In this document: positions 11,726-22,697 of the stretch, one piece after another
Layout: each line of letters opens with the position of its first letter
Position numbering within the stretch: the stretch's first letter is position 1
NCBI RefSeq assembly: GCF_000003605.2
Contig: NW_003139319.1
Span: 223,317-287,316 of the forward strand
Source of the DNA: Saccoglossus kowalevskii
Lineage: Eukaryota > Hemichordata > Enteropneusta > Harrimaniidae
Reading direction: 5' to 3'
Length of the DNA stretch: 64,000 bases
Notes under the pieces: generated by a model
Database searches by the model: none
The model's input: only the letters and a program-made list of their open reading frames with translations
Told to the model about the DNA's origin: nothing
Translations under genes and position numbers: made by a program

Positions 11726-12079
11726 TCCGTACTAGCTGAGGATTTAGACCACACCAGTGAAACGTACGTCGGACTTACTGGCAATGAGTTCAAAACAAGA
11801 TACAGAAACCAGAAACCATTTCGCAATCAGGCCTCCAGAAATGCGACAGAACTAAGTAAACACGTCTGGTCACTCAAAGAAAAAGATATTGAATATAAAA
11901 TACAATGGAAAATTCTTGCTCGCGGTAGCCCGTATAATAGCTCCAGCAAACGATGTATTTTATGTTTGAAAGAAAAATTCATCATAATTTTTAGACCCCA
12001 CCACTCCACATTAAACAAAAGAAATGAACTCGTGTCATCATGCCGACACAGATCAAAAGCTCTAATATGTAACAATTAA
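11726..12079 (+). CDS. Penelope-like element: GIY-YIG endonuclease fragment
   Basis: An open frame of 117 codons to TAA, with no good start codon. It matches the C-terminal endonuclease of Penelope-like retroelements. YVGLTG (residues 14-19) is the YIG half of the GIY-YIG motif, R25 in FKTRYR is the conserved arginine, and E42 in ATELSKHVW is the metal-binding glutamate. A CxxC pair at C77/C80 is followed by LKEKF, then NKRNELVSSCRH (97-108), the usual end of this family. The GIY half is absent: an in-frame stop lies just upstream at 11723-11725, so this is a 5'-truncated, non-functional copy. In intact elements the domain nicks target DNA for retrotransposition. A hammerhead-ribozyme motif starts about 80 bp after the stop, which supports the Penelope assignment because such elements are known to carry one. 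Confidence 0.8.
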   Translation, partial: SVLAEDLDHTSETYVGLTGNEFKTRYRNQKPFRNQASRNATELSKHVWSLKEKDIEYKIQWKILARGSPYNSSSKRCILCLKEKFIIIFRPHHSTLNKRNELVSSCRHRSKALICNN

Positions 12080-12160
12080 ACTTTCTATTTAATTTTAATT
12101 AATATGTTAATTTCCGAAACTTATAATGTATGCTCTTTGGTGCAGTGAATGATTAAACAT

Positions 12161-12215
12161 AAAGCTCCTGATGAGTGAGGTACTTGTACCTTACGAAACA
12201 GTGCTGTTGAGTATT
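12161..12215 (+). ncRNA. Type I hammerhead ribozyme motif of the Penelope-like element
   Basis: All core positions of a hammerhead are present. CTGATGA lies at 12168-12174. Stem II pairs 12175-12182 with 12187-12194 (eight pairs with one G-T, CTTG loop). GAA is at 12195-12197. Stem III is ACAG/CTGT (12198-12201 with 12204-12207) with a two-base loop. The predicted cleavage is after T12208, a GUU site. Stem I pairs 12161-12167 with 12209-12215 (CTC/GAG, one wobble, one A-A mismatch, two A-U). A very short stem III is typical of the minimal hammerheads reported in Penelope-like elements, which may act better as dimers. Catalytic activity is inferred from the fold only. Confidence 0.75.
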
Positions 12216-13139
12216 CTTGATTAATTGACAACAATAACAAACGGAACTGTATAACTTTCCCTGGCCGAGGTGGAAACTGAACGTTGCGGCGATCGTAAAT
12301 ATGGCAGCCTTGTATGTTATCGCAATCAATACGGAGCTACCCAGAATACATTATTGTCGCAAAATAGCATTATAAATAGTTCGCCACCAGCGGCTTATAG
12401 GCTGCAGTCTGCAAATAAGGTAGGCCAAATAAAGGTCACCAACAATGATGGAAAGCAAGTTGAACTTTTTGGCATCGACTTTTCTTGGCTTTACGCAGAG
12501 CCTGCTACGGTTTGTTGACTCATCGCTTTTTCATACATTAGTACTTTCATTGGAAACAGCGTTTCTTCAAACGATGTTTGTTTTTTGTTTGCTTGGAGTG
12601 CGATCGGCAAGATACCGCACAGGCTGCTTTATACGAATGCATTTGTAATGTTCTACCAATTTCAATAAAGCAGTTACGATGGGGAAGCATTTTGATTTTT
12701 TTTTTCGATTTCTTTTACGATTTCCTTTCGACATTGGATAAATCATACATCGGCTGTGGCTTGATCAGGGCATTCCTTAATTAGACTACAACCACAATTC
12801 CCTCTATCTGATAGAATTACTAGACAGAGGGAATGTGCTACAACTTACAAGAAGTAGATGCTGTCCCAAATACACTAAAAATGAGCTATCTAACTTCCGT
12901 TGGTTATTATTGTTTATGGCTTAAAAGAACAGCGAGGACGAGTCTCATGGTAAAAAAGCTACGGAAATAGTAAAGGTGCGGAAATCAAGCATGGTGGTAA
13001 TGATTTTGAGCGTGACGGTGTCAGCCAAGCATGGCGATCTCCCAGAGCAGCATGGCGGCACTGTCACGCTGTTTGTATCTTGGTGGAGCTGAGAGCATCA
13101 CACGCTCACGATGTGTCCGAAAACAGGGACTATTCATTT
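12216..13139. other. Unassigned sequence after the Penelope fragment
   Basis: No supported gene. The plus frame 12270-12518 has a codon mix that could be coding (VETERCGDRKYG...) and a GTAGG at 12420 that could be a donor, but no acceptor or similar protein is recognised. It may be the remaining 3' part of the Penelope-like element or flanking DNA. Confidence 0.3.
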
Positions 13140-14080
13140 GGGGTCCGTCTGTCTTTCCGGAGTCATATCTGAAACAGTCATTAACCGATCTCATTCGGAC
13201 TTTACACACAGACAATACATGATGTTTTTCGGAACAAATATGATCGACTAGTGGCCATTCTGAACATAAAATTTGCTATTTTTGATTCTCAAACGTGTCA
13301 GCAGCTGTTTTTCGGACAGGACCATGACGATTTTGATCAAAGTTGGTGTGATGATCATAGATATTGGATTACATGTGTACGTCATTTTCTTCGTGATTCG
13401 AACAAATTTCGCTGACTTGCGGCCATTTTGTTCTTTTGCATATTTTTTACATATATCCCTTTCTCACGATCAATTTTGATGAAAAAGTGCTAAATCCCCA
13501 TATTTGGTAGTCGAGTTGATTATATTTTTATTTCTCCCTTGAATATGCTTTAGCTGTTAGTAAAAAAAATGGGTATGAAGACGACATAATAGGACTTGAA
13601 CTTACAGGGTTAACAACAGCAATTGCCTTGATTGACTGCTTATATACGCTAAAATCATTTTATAAATGTTATCTTTGGAAGAAGGGTGGTCCTTAATTAC
13701 AAAGAAAGGTTCTCCAATAGTAAACACGAACATTTGTTTTTCATATCGACCTCTGACAAACTGGTGGCCATCTTAGACCTGCAAACATTTGAACATGTCA
13801 ATCATTTTTCGGACATTGTGAATTTTATTCAAACTTGGTTTGAATATTATAGATAATGGTTTTGATAAACGTCTGAATTGTAATTTAATTCAAAATGCTG
13901 GCTGGTGACCATGTTTTAATTTCATACTTAGATTTACTTAATGAAAGTTCTCTACTGGACGGGTAACATATTAACATGCTGAATACTCCTACAGCATTTA
14001 ATTATAATCTACATCTGTCACTGTTTTTAAAAGTAACTAAAAAAAACTGTACGGGGACTATGTCATCGACAATGACTTGT
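13140..14080 (+). repeat. Degenerate tandem-unit repeat, copy 2, same palindromic end
   Basis: Three or more diverged units at about 13145, 13295 and 13786 share words such as TTTTTCGGACA, TTTTGATCAAAGTTGG, ATGATCATAGAT and GGCCATTTTG or its variants. The block ends GGGGACTATGTCATCGACAA, with the palindrome at 14062-14076. That terminus matches copy 1 (8346-8360) although the internal units differ. It is a long repeat family of unknown class with a conserved 3' tip. No coding content is seen. Confidence 0.65.
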
Positions 14081-15454
14081 TATTGCATGTACCAGAACAA
14101 CCAATGCATAAGCTTATTAGAGAATGCGAATATTTAGATGTGAGCTACACGAACAACGTTTCCAGGTCAAGAGAAATAATAGTCCAATGTATTCATCAAC
14201 ATAGCAGCACCAAACAACAGTTTTAATATTAAATATTCTTGTTCAAAGCACATCGTTGAACTATTTACAGCTCGTTTGTCAGAAAAAGATTACCCTATCA
14301 TTGAAAAATATTTCTGAAGATGTTCTCAGTTCGCATAATTCGTGAAACAACAAATAATGTATACCACGCCCTACATACCGGAATTTCACCATTTACAACG
14401 TCATTGAATATTTAGATTTTTGTTCATATTCACCCCTATATGTATTATATATATGTTATGCCTTCAGCCGCGTTCACTGTATACCCTCTATCCCCGCGGT
14501 GTAATGATGTAATGCATGTAGTATGAATTGTTTACGTCCGCCGTCACACTTTAATCTTTTCCGAACACACTTTTAACAAAAAAACAGAATCAACATGCTT
14601 CCTGAAACGTATTTCAACTTTGATAGCCGGCTTCCTGATTTTGGTTCCCCACTCAAAACATTTCTGTTTTCCCCGCGGCAAACAGGTATACCTATCATTT
14701 CTCATTGTACATGGGGCGGTAGCGGCATAATGATACAAACACAAAGCTTCACGAAAACGCCGATTTGAAATATACAATGACTACATCAAGAAGCCGAAGA
14801 ACACGAACACGAAATTAGGAAGTCTCAATATAGAGAGTGTGGTCTAAACCCATGCGTTTTGGGGAGAAATGATGCATCATTGAGCATTTCAATTGAATTT
14901 AACGTGACTTGAATGTTTATCTCTTAAATGTGTTGACATTTCATCTACAAACAATTGATGTAGTTCCACAGACACAATTGTTTGCTGTTATATACCACAG
15001 AGACTGGTATAAGAAAAACTGTAGCTAGCTAACGGCAGAGATGAAGATATTAAAGAAAAGGGTTTCTATAATAAATTTGCGCCCTCTAGTGATTGGGCAC
15101 CACTGTGACGTCAAAATGACTCATAACGTTATTCGAATCAGCGACTACAAATCAAACAATAATGACGCTTTGAACATTGAAAAACTTTGTTAGTAGAAGG
15201 GCGCAATTTACATGGAAGGTGAATTACTGATAACGAATACACATTTATTTCTGAGAATGACAGTAATTCGTGATATGTGGACTAGAATATGAATATTAAA
15301 GATGCTGTCTGTGTCTTGATAATGAAGTTTGCGTTCCAACTTTTCCAGAAGCGCTTTCTAAAATTAAAAACGTACGGACGCGGGACTCTCCTAGACTCTG
15401 TGGAATGTAACACACTTGACACAGTACTGAAAGGATCAACCGGCAACGTGCACT
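14081..15454. other. 1.4 kb with no recognised gene
   Basis: Only short frames are present (for example 14544-14777 minus, which overlaps simple AT-rich DNA). No RNA gene or repeat structure stands out. Confidence 0.4.
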
Positions 15455-15741
15455 TTGCAAAGACTTTCAGACCACAGTCAGCTGGTGCACACGTGATAAT
15501 AAAATAAATATTTACTATATGGTGGCCGCCATCTTGAATGCAGCATAACACTAAATAAGAGAGAAGTTGTGAAACGCGTTTTCAGATTCCTACAAATCTG
15601 AACAAAAATACCAATCTTTCACAAAAATGGGATCCGTTGGGGTTATATTATGCCAACCGATAACAAAATTTGGCCGAATTCGTCGTTTTTGTGTGGAAAA
15701 ATCCCTTGCATACGAACACCTAATTATACGAATAACATAGA
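15455..15741 (+). repeat. Left arm of a long palindrome around a LINE tail
   Basis: About 285 bp that match the reverse complement of 16535-16835. Shared words include CAGCTGG, CACACGTGATAA, TGAAACGCGTTT and CGAACACCTAATTA. The two arms differ at many positions. The matched small ORFs at 15282-15551 (minus) and 16654-16845 (plus) are mirror shadows and not genes. Confidence 0.8.
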
Positions 15742-16534
15742 ACACTTTCCTGCGGTATTTGAAACCGAAATTGTTATTGACATATGTACCCAAATGTTCG
15801 ATTATTATGAAAGGATAAAATCAATTGGAACAAAACACCTACTGCACTGTGCATTCACTGTAGACAACAATACGAGTGGTAATACATGGTCGGCATTTAT
15901 TACCAAATTAATAAATATAACTAAAATTCAACTGACTCAAAGGAATTCAAAACTATTATAAAACAGATTTACCAAAACAAAGTCTGGTTGCCAACTATTA
16001 ATAAACCTGAAAATAATAAATTACGGACCTAAAATAAACATACGTATGAATTTGAACCATTCTTGGAGCAGGTAAAAAATTGAAAACAGCTTTACAGTCT
16101 GCTTTACTAAGTTTAGAATTTCTGCCCATTCATTACCAATTGAAACCCTGCGTTATAAAGGAATACCTCCAGAGGAAAGACTTTGTACATATTGTGACAA
16201 GCAGGCTATTGGTGATGAAGTTCATGTTATGTTCACCTGTAACAACAGCGAAATTTCAAAAGCTCGTGCTGTTTTTAATAAAAAAAAAAATTCTCTGTCA
16301 TGACCCCACTAATAGCGAGCAATTGGTATTGAGCAATTGCTTGGAAGAAAAGATAGCTTCATTGCCAATAGCCTTGCCAAGTTTATTCATTCCATTTTAA
16401 ATTATTTCTAAAACTTTTTTTCTTGTTGTTGTTGTTGTTGTTGTGTCTTTTATTGTGTTGTTAATAGATTAGCTTCTTGACCATGGACAATGTATTGTTC
16501 ATACAAAGTTTTGTGTCAAATAAATTATTCTTTA
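15742..16534 (+). mobile_element. LINE 3' fragment (end of ORF2 plus 3' UTR)
   Basis: Plus-strand frames carry the carboxyl end of a non-LTR retrotransposon ORF2. It reads LRISAHSLPIETLRYKGIPP, then a zinc-knuckle CTYC...H....C (16184-16240), and further on a tail resembling SLAKFIHSILNYF that stops near 16400. Upstream, WSAFITKLINITK lies in a different frame, so the copy carries at least two frame changes and several stops. The 3' UTR has a (GTT)n run at 16422-16443 and ends in AAATAAATTATTC without a long poly(A). Reverse transcriptase and endonuclease parts are missing, as in ordinary 5' truncation. It lies almost exactly at the centre of the palindrome formed by the flanking arms. Confidence 0.75.
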
Positions 16535-16835
16535 TCTATGTTCTTCGTGTAATTAGGTGTTCGTATTTAAGGGATTTTTCCACACAATAGCGACGAATTC
16601 GGTCGAACTTTGTTATCGGTTGGCTTAATATAGCCCCAACGGATCGCATTTTTGTGAAAGATTTTTTTTTTTGTGTCCAGATTTGTAGGAATCTTAAAAT
16701 TAAACGCGTTTCACAACTTGTCTCTTATTTAGTTTTATGCTGCATTCGAGATGGCGGCCTTCATATAGTAAATATCGCATTTATTTTATTTATCACGTGT
16801 GCGCCAGCTGAATGTGTTTCAGAGAGACCTTCTGC
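16535..16835 (-). repeat. Right arm of the long palindrome
   Basis: Inverted match to 15455-15741. The inner tip CTATGTTCTTCGTGTAATTA faces the LINE 3' end. The outer tip GCGCCAGCTGAATGTGTTTC weakly extends the match beyond the CAGCTG word. Confidence 0.8.
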
Positions 16836-17180
16836 ATCTTACTAATCTGCCTTCTGGCATACTGCCCCCGCCCGCCTACCTACATAAGAACTAGTATAGC
16901 GACCAAACATATCCATTTACTTCCGACGGCGCGAGATTCCCTCTTCCTATGTCTCATTTGTAAATAAATTATAAATATGTCGAGAGTATGTGCAGGGCAA
17001 ACTCAAAATTCGATGATCGCTCTATGTGGTGCATTGTATGATTATTATGCTTGTTTTATGACACAATTGAATGTAACGTGTCGATATACACGTACTGTAC
17101 AGGTACATGTATACAATATAGTTTCGACAATACAATAAATTAAAGGGAAAGTCAAAGCTAACAACATAATACTCCTCGAT

Positions 17181-17400
17181 GAAAGAGCTCGGCAAATGTA
17201 AGAACATGCAATTTACAGTTTTTTTATATCACTTCTCATTCTCAATTTTTCATCAATTTATGTAGACCGCCATCTTGATTTTTCAGCAAAGGATTATGGG
17301 TAAAGAATGACATCATGGAGTCTGTTGTCAGAAATTGAGAATCAAATGTGATATAAAAAAACTGTAAATTGCATTTTCCTACATTTGTGGAGCTTTTTCT
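17181..17400. mobile_element. 220-bp MITE with ~75-bp inverted ends
   Basis: The left end GAAAGAGCTCGGCAAATGTA and right end (reverse complement AGAAAAAGCTCCACAAATGT) continue into a shared segment, GCAATTTACAGTTTTTTTAT, so nearly 75 bp at each side can pair. The centre holds ACCGCCATCTTGATTTT and a short unique stretch. No coding capacity. I could not identify a target duplication, so the superfamily is open. Confidence 0.75.
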
Positions 17401-18331
17401 GGTGGGTGGGGGGGGGTGGGGTCATTGTGTTGTTTGGCTTTACATATTATGTATATTAGGGTGTTTATTCAACAATTGGTCTAATATAACAAATAATTTT
17501 AAGATTCATTTCATTATCAATACTCATATCATTTATCTCAATATTTTCATCCATAACGTTAAACGTTGACTTGTTCGAATAGTAAACTTATAATTTTACC
17601 AGATTATAATCTGCCTACGGCTCGGATTGACCCAAAAACTCTGGCGGTAATCAATCGTGTCTGCTGGCGCCAATATGAAATATATATAATAAGCGAACAC
17701 GACGTAAATGACATAGCTGTAATCAATGTCATGTCATCTGTTCAATTCTGTTCGGCTGTGTAATCGCTCGTCGTTTACAACATGAGAAGGGTCTACAAAC
17801 GGCGTCCGCTGTATCCATTTACGTGTCGTCCCTGGCGCTTCGTATATATGAGAAAGATATTAAAAAATGTCAAAAAAAATGAATTGAAAAAGAAAATAAA
17901 CATACATGGGAGATTCTATCTGGATGTGTTCTTAATTCCTTGATGTAAATGTCAGTGAGATGTAATATTTGTAATTGTATTGTATCCTATTAACCTTACG
18001 CCCCCCTGTCATTTTCAGCCGATGTTGAATAAGTAATTCGTCGTAGATTGCAAAGAGTAAACCTAAAAAAACAACGCTCGATCGTGTAAATTGGTACATA
18101 AAGACCGTACTCCTCGTCGATTGAATAATCATCATGTGAATTACAGAACATTGATCTACCTATAAACAACCCTGTAAACATGGCGTAAACAAGTTAAAAT
18201 GCCCAGACCCTACCAAGCAATTCCAATTTTACCGACACGATTTACTCACAAGAGGGTAACATCATGAGACTGTAGGTCAGGTAATGTAATAACCCATTAT
18301 GTATGTTGCTCCTCCGCAGAGGAAGTAGTTG
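17401..18331. other. No recognised gene
   Basis: AT-rich DNA with a G-run at 17404-17420 next to the MITE. The small ORFs on both strands around 17932-18181 overlap each other in different frames and resemble nothing known. Confidence 0.4.

Positions 18332-18418
<87 letters not shown>
18332..18418. repeat. (TTA)n microsatellite
   Basis: Uninterrupted TTA trinucleotide run of about 85 bp, probably polymorphic between individuals. Confidence 0.95.
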
Positions 18419-20353
18419 GTATAATGCGTTTAATAAAAAAACTTTCAGTTTGGCATTACCATTTATTAATCAATCATAATTACATTCGAGGAAAAGTGCA
18501 ATTAAGCTAGTATTTTGGACAATATGATATAATTTGTCTTGTTGATGTGCAATTAAAATTAGATAAGATAAGCTTTATTTTTTTAATTTATAACGAGTTA
18601 ATATTTATACAATAACAAATATGTAAATAACAATCACGCATGACCTGATTAAATAAATGCTTAATTCCGTGCCATCGCCTTTCTGCTGAAAGTTTGTCCA
18701 GCATAAACAAAAAAAAATTTCATCACGTGCTTGTCCTGCGTGTTGCATTAAATCTGCGTTCTATGGATTTGCGTGTTGTTAATTTCAAGATTTGCCAATG
18801 ATTTCACTCGATCAGATATCCACGCTTTTACAACCCATATAATGGATGTTAGGTGGGCGTATGGTATTTGTTGGTGGCTTCCACAATTGGTGAGTAGGCG
18901 ATGACTATTATGCAGCTGATTACATGATAAGTGAACTGCTGCATATCAGCCGGTCAGATTGTATAGTAATACAAGCCCCCGCTCACAACACGAAATATCA
19001 GCGTATATTATGTATCTGTAATGGGGTATGTCATACGTGATATACGGTCTGATAACACGATCATTTCACCTACAGTATGACGCTGTCTGGTGAACGTCGC
19101 ATCGTGTTAAAGCAAGCACTGCCAAGGGGGTGCGATTTAAACTCATCAAGTATCTCTTTTTTGTACTTATTTTTCTTTATTCTAAGTATTTCTTCGAATT
19201 CGCATGGAGACTCAGTATTACATGCAATATCGCTTACGATTTTATATTTTGCACAGTTCTATGTAGTCTAAATTGAAAGTCGATCATACCTATTTTTTCA
19301 TGAATATTTTTAAAGCCGTTGATGTTCAAATGTTCAATGATATTCGTGCCCCCCCCCCCACATGCAGATCTTCGATTCATCAAATTCATATACGTCTTAC
19401 ATCTTATAAACTCAAGAAACGTTACAGTTTTAATATGCTTTATTATTGGTACAAATAAGACTTGACTGTTAAACTTCTTTGTTATTATCATTTTCTTATG
19501 CCTTGAGGTAGAAGCCTACGCATCATTTTTGAGAAAGTGACACTGTTCATTGGTTTATTATGTAAAATCCTGGAGCTATTGTCATGGCACCATAAAATAG
19601 CATTCTATTGTGTGTTACAGTGACGTATTTTGAGAAACTTGTCTTAATCTTTCTCAAAAATAACTAATTTCTGAACAATTCCATAGAGCGCAATGTAAAA
19701 CAAACACTTTTTTAAACCCAGATTTTTGAAACAATTCAGGAAAACAAAAAGTACCCCATCAGTAATAATGTCACCTGCCTACAATTCGAGATATGGTATA
19801 TTATCTCTACAATCGGAACCTATAAAAGCACTATAACCATGATTTTCTCGAAAATTAGCTTTGCCCGGAAGTACAATTTATTGAAAAATGAATAAATTCT
19901 GGGTATTTGAAAATCATGAGTAGCCTTCTTAGTGATTTTCATATAAAACTTGGTTTCGCATTTTTCAAGAATACCGAGCCCTAAATGAGACCACTCATAT
20001 GGATATCATATTCCCATTATGACATTTTCCGATGAATACAACACCCAAAATTTAACTCATAGTGAATACCCCACATAAAAGAAAACACATACACTTTCAT
20101 ATAAATACTCTAGCCTATATTAAACTGTTCCCTTAAAACCTACCGACATCATACTGCAATATATTAATCAAAAATGGTCACTTAAATGGTTTAATTTTGG
20201 TCGGGCTCCTTATACTCCAAAACACTCCAAAATCACGCCATTTATACTTTAAATATATTTTAAATTGTCAAATGTCAACGCCACACTAGACTTCGAATGG
20301 GACTATGTATTATTTCAAATGATGACGCCAAGTTTTAAATATTCATGTTTATA
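18419..20353. other. 1.9 kb with no recognised gene
   Basis: AT-rich, with a C-run at about 19350-19360 and no supported frame; the ORFs at 19234-19491 (minus) and 19273-19458 (plus) are mutual shadows. Confidence 0.4.
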
Positions 20354-20581
20354 CTACGTAGGTAAGTCAATATTAAAGTTGACATTAACATGACCGTATA
20401 CTGTATCTTTTCCCGTTATCTTATGGTCTACAATGAGTCCCAAGTTACCACAGGATGGCACGTGATCCTTGTTACGTAGGATGCCATCTCCTCTAACGTC
20501 TTCAGCGACATGAGTAATTGTGCGTCTGACAACTAACGGTTGAAATTGTATGTCGGAAAAACGTATATATCTAACATCCAT
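20354..20581 (-). CDS. Hypothetical ORF, possible first exon, unknown function
   Basis: Seventy-five codons on the minus strand with a mixed, globular-looking composition (for example VVRRTITHVAEDVRG and SCGNLGLIVDHKITGKD), less AT-biased than neighbouring chance frames. I recognise no family. A weak donor TAC|GTAGTA lies just before the stop, so it could be an exon. Three CACGTG sites occur within and just upstream of it. Chance remains a fair explanation. Confidence 0.2.
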   Translation of the reverse strand: MDVRYIRFSDIQFQPLVVRRTITHVAEDVRGDGILRNKDHVPSCGNLGLIVDHKITGKDTVYGHVNVNFNIDLPT

Positions 20582-20664
20582 TTGTCAGAAATAATAATAC
20601 TTGTTAGTAACTTCTAATCACGTGATCCATGTTATATACACGGCAAACGCCCATGAATCACGTG
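20459..20664. promoter_or_regulatory. Cluster of three CACGTG E-boxes
   Basis: CACGTG occurs at 20459-20464, 20619-20624 and 20659-20664. The last two lie inside the 10-bp palindrome ATCACGTGAT, 40 bp apart. This is the core site of bHLH-zip factors such as USF, MITF/TFEB or Myc. No gene is certain nearby, so regulatory use is conjecture. Confidence 0.3.
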
Positions 20665-20950
20665 ATTTTATCAACACCAATCAAAGATCGCGGTCACAAA
20701 CTGACCGTGTAGCCGGAATATGTTGAGCAGTAATTAATGCAGTTAGCATAGCGAAACAGTAGCCGTCATCGATCTGCTCTTTTACTTTGCACCTGGAACT
20801 ATGCGATTGCTCAAATATACACTATGAACATACTTTAATACTGCTTAATCATTTTTTCAGATTGTTTTTGGTTTGAGCAATATCTCGCACACCACACACA
20901 CACACACTCACGATTTTTCTTCGTAATTTCGTAATTTACAACTACCCACA

Positions 20951-21162
20951 NNNNNNNNNNNNNNNNNNNNNNNNNNNNNNNNNNNNNNNNNNNNNNNNNN
21001 NNNNNNNNNNNNNNNNNNNNNNNNNNNNNNNNNNNNNNNNNNNNNNNNNNNNNNNNNNNNNNNNNNNNNNNNNNNNNNNNNNNNNNNNNNNNNNNNNNNN
21101 NNNNNNNNNNNNNNNNNNNNNNNNNNNNNNNNNNNNNNNNNNNNNNNNNNNNNNNNNNNNNN
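20951..21162. other. Assembly gap (212 N)
   Basis: A run of N. Any open frame spanning it is an artefact. Confidence 1.
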
Positions 21163-22439
21163 CCCTTTTGAAAACTAGGGTTGATAGTGTATTTTTAAAA
21201 TAATATGTACATATGCACAACACGTGTTTTTATTTATTTGTCTCTATGAACATTAGGTGTTCATTTTGCCATAGCGTGCCGAATTGGTAAGGTTTATTTA
21301 TTAAGTACTTATTGTTCGGTTTTGCTTCTGAATAATAAAAAAAAACAGTAGCTATGGCATTAAAAGACATTATGATATGTAAAAAATGGTCTACAAGGTC
21401 AACTCAGCCTTGTACGTTCTGCTGAAATCGAGACTGATGTTAACTTTCAAACCAAATTACAAACCTATCGGGAATTTACAGGCCGTAAGACCTGAGATAA
21501 GAAGATAAATAGCCTATTAACTTTCTCGGAACCCTAAAGCAAAACGTACTTTGTAAGCCCACCCGGGCATCTTTACCTTGCTGCTAATGTTTGCTCGAAT
21601 CTACCTTACTTAACATTGATGTCATAGGCGTTCATTAGTAATCATAACTTTCGCTTGTTTATTGTTCTGTCACGGCCGGCTAGGTGAAAACCATATGTGT
21701 TTAGACTTTGAGATCGCAACGTTTATTCATTCTAGCCACAATGGTTGACTTTCTTCACAATACACGATGAAAGACAGGCGGAATACAGTAGGGATCGAAT
21801 TAAACACACACATTATATATGATTGTCTTGTATGCTTGGGTTTAATAGAGTATAAAAGTATTGTGAAATGTTCTCTACACTTTTAACCTAAGTCACAGAA
21901 AAGTAAATTGTATATTTGCAGTTTATGGTTTTTGGGATAATTTTTATCCTTGAATGCCGACGACGGTGATATTTTATCCTAACTGTGATACTTATCGATG
22001 CAATACTGAGGAAAACATATATTTACTTGATACTGTAAACCTAATCGTACTATAATTCACCGTGAACTAATAATGTTGCGTTTCCAGGACACGCAACAGT
22101 ATTTGTTAGGTAAAAAAAATCAAAACCACTAATGCGCATGTGCAGTAATTGTTATTATACGTATCAAAACAACCAGTGCGCATGCGTATTAGAGAATCTC
22201 ACTGTTTTATTAAACAAATATTCAGACGTGTGTGTGAGTTTTCAGATCATAACAAATTATGGTTCGATTTAGTCTTCAATATATCAAAGAATTATATTAA
22301 AAAAATACATGTCCTCGTCCGTATTGTATCTTTAATTGAATACCCTAGTGATGGGAATGCGATAGGAATACGGCAACCAACATACAGTTACTAAAGTGCT
22401 GTTTAAGAATAACGTAATAAAGTTGGATGAAAGTGTATA
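21163..22439. other. No recognised gene
   Basis: AT-rich sequence without a supported frame. The words TGCGCATG and CAACCAGTGCGCATG near 22133-22186 form a small local repeat of purine/pyrimidine-alternating character. Confidence 0.35.
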
Positions 22440-22697
22440 TTACAGTCTAGCCATGGAAGTGACTACATAAGTATTATCCGACATGATTTGTAATTCTACA
22501 TTTTCCTTCATTATTGTGCAATCACCCTGGCAGCGATATCTGTCCCTGAAATCGTCGACGTCACGGTGGTGCTCACGCCTCCGGCTCCCAAACATGTCTG
22601 CTTCAATTACATCGGTTAATGTCAGGAGATCGACTCTGCTGTCACGTTCAATACACTGTTGAAAGCACGTCGAAAAGTTGGTTGTTAAAAGTCTCAC
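22440..22697 (-). CDS. Hypothetical ORF, unknown function
   Basis: Eighty-five codons on the minus strand (for example STCFQQCIERDSRVDLLTLT and a basic/acidic stretch SRRREHHRDVDDFRDRY). Its charged composition differs from the surrounding AT-driven frames, which makes a real exon possible. No donor or acceptor is clear, I recognise no family, and no neighbour gives context. Confidence 0.25.
   Translation of the reverse strand: MRLLTTNFSTCFQQCIERDSRVDLLTLTDVIEADMFGSRRREHHRDVDDFRDRYRCQGDCTIMKENVELQIMSDNTYVVTSMARL

Noticed and set aside
12270-12518. Plus frame after the ribozyme as a host exon.
   Set aside because: Only a weak donor and no acceptor; position suggests transposon or flanking DNA.
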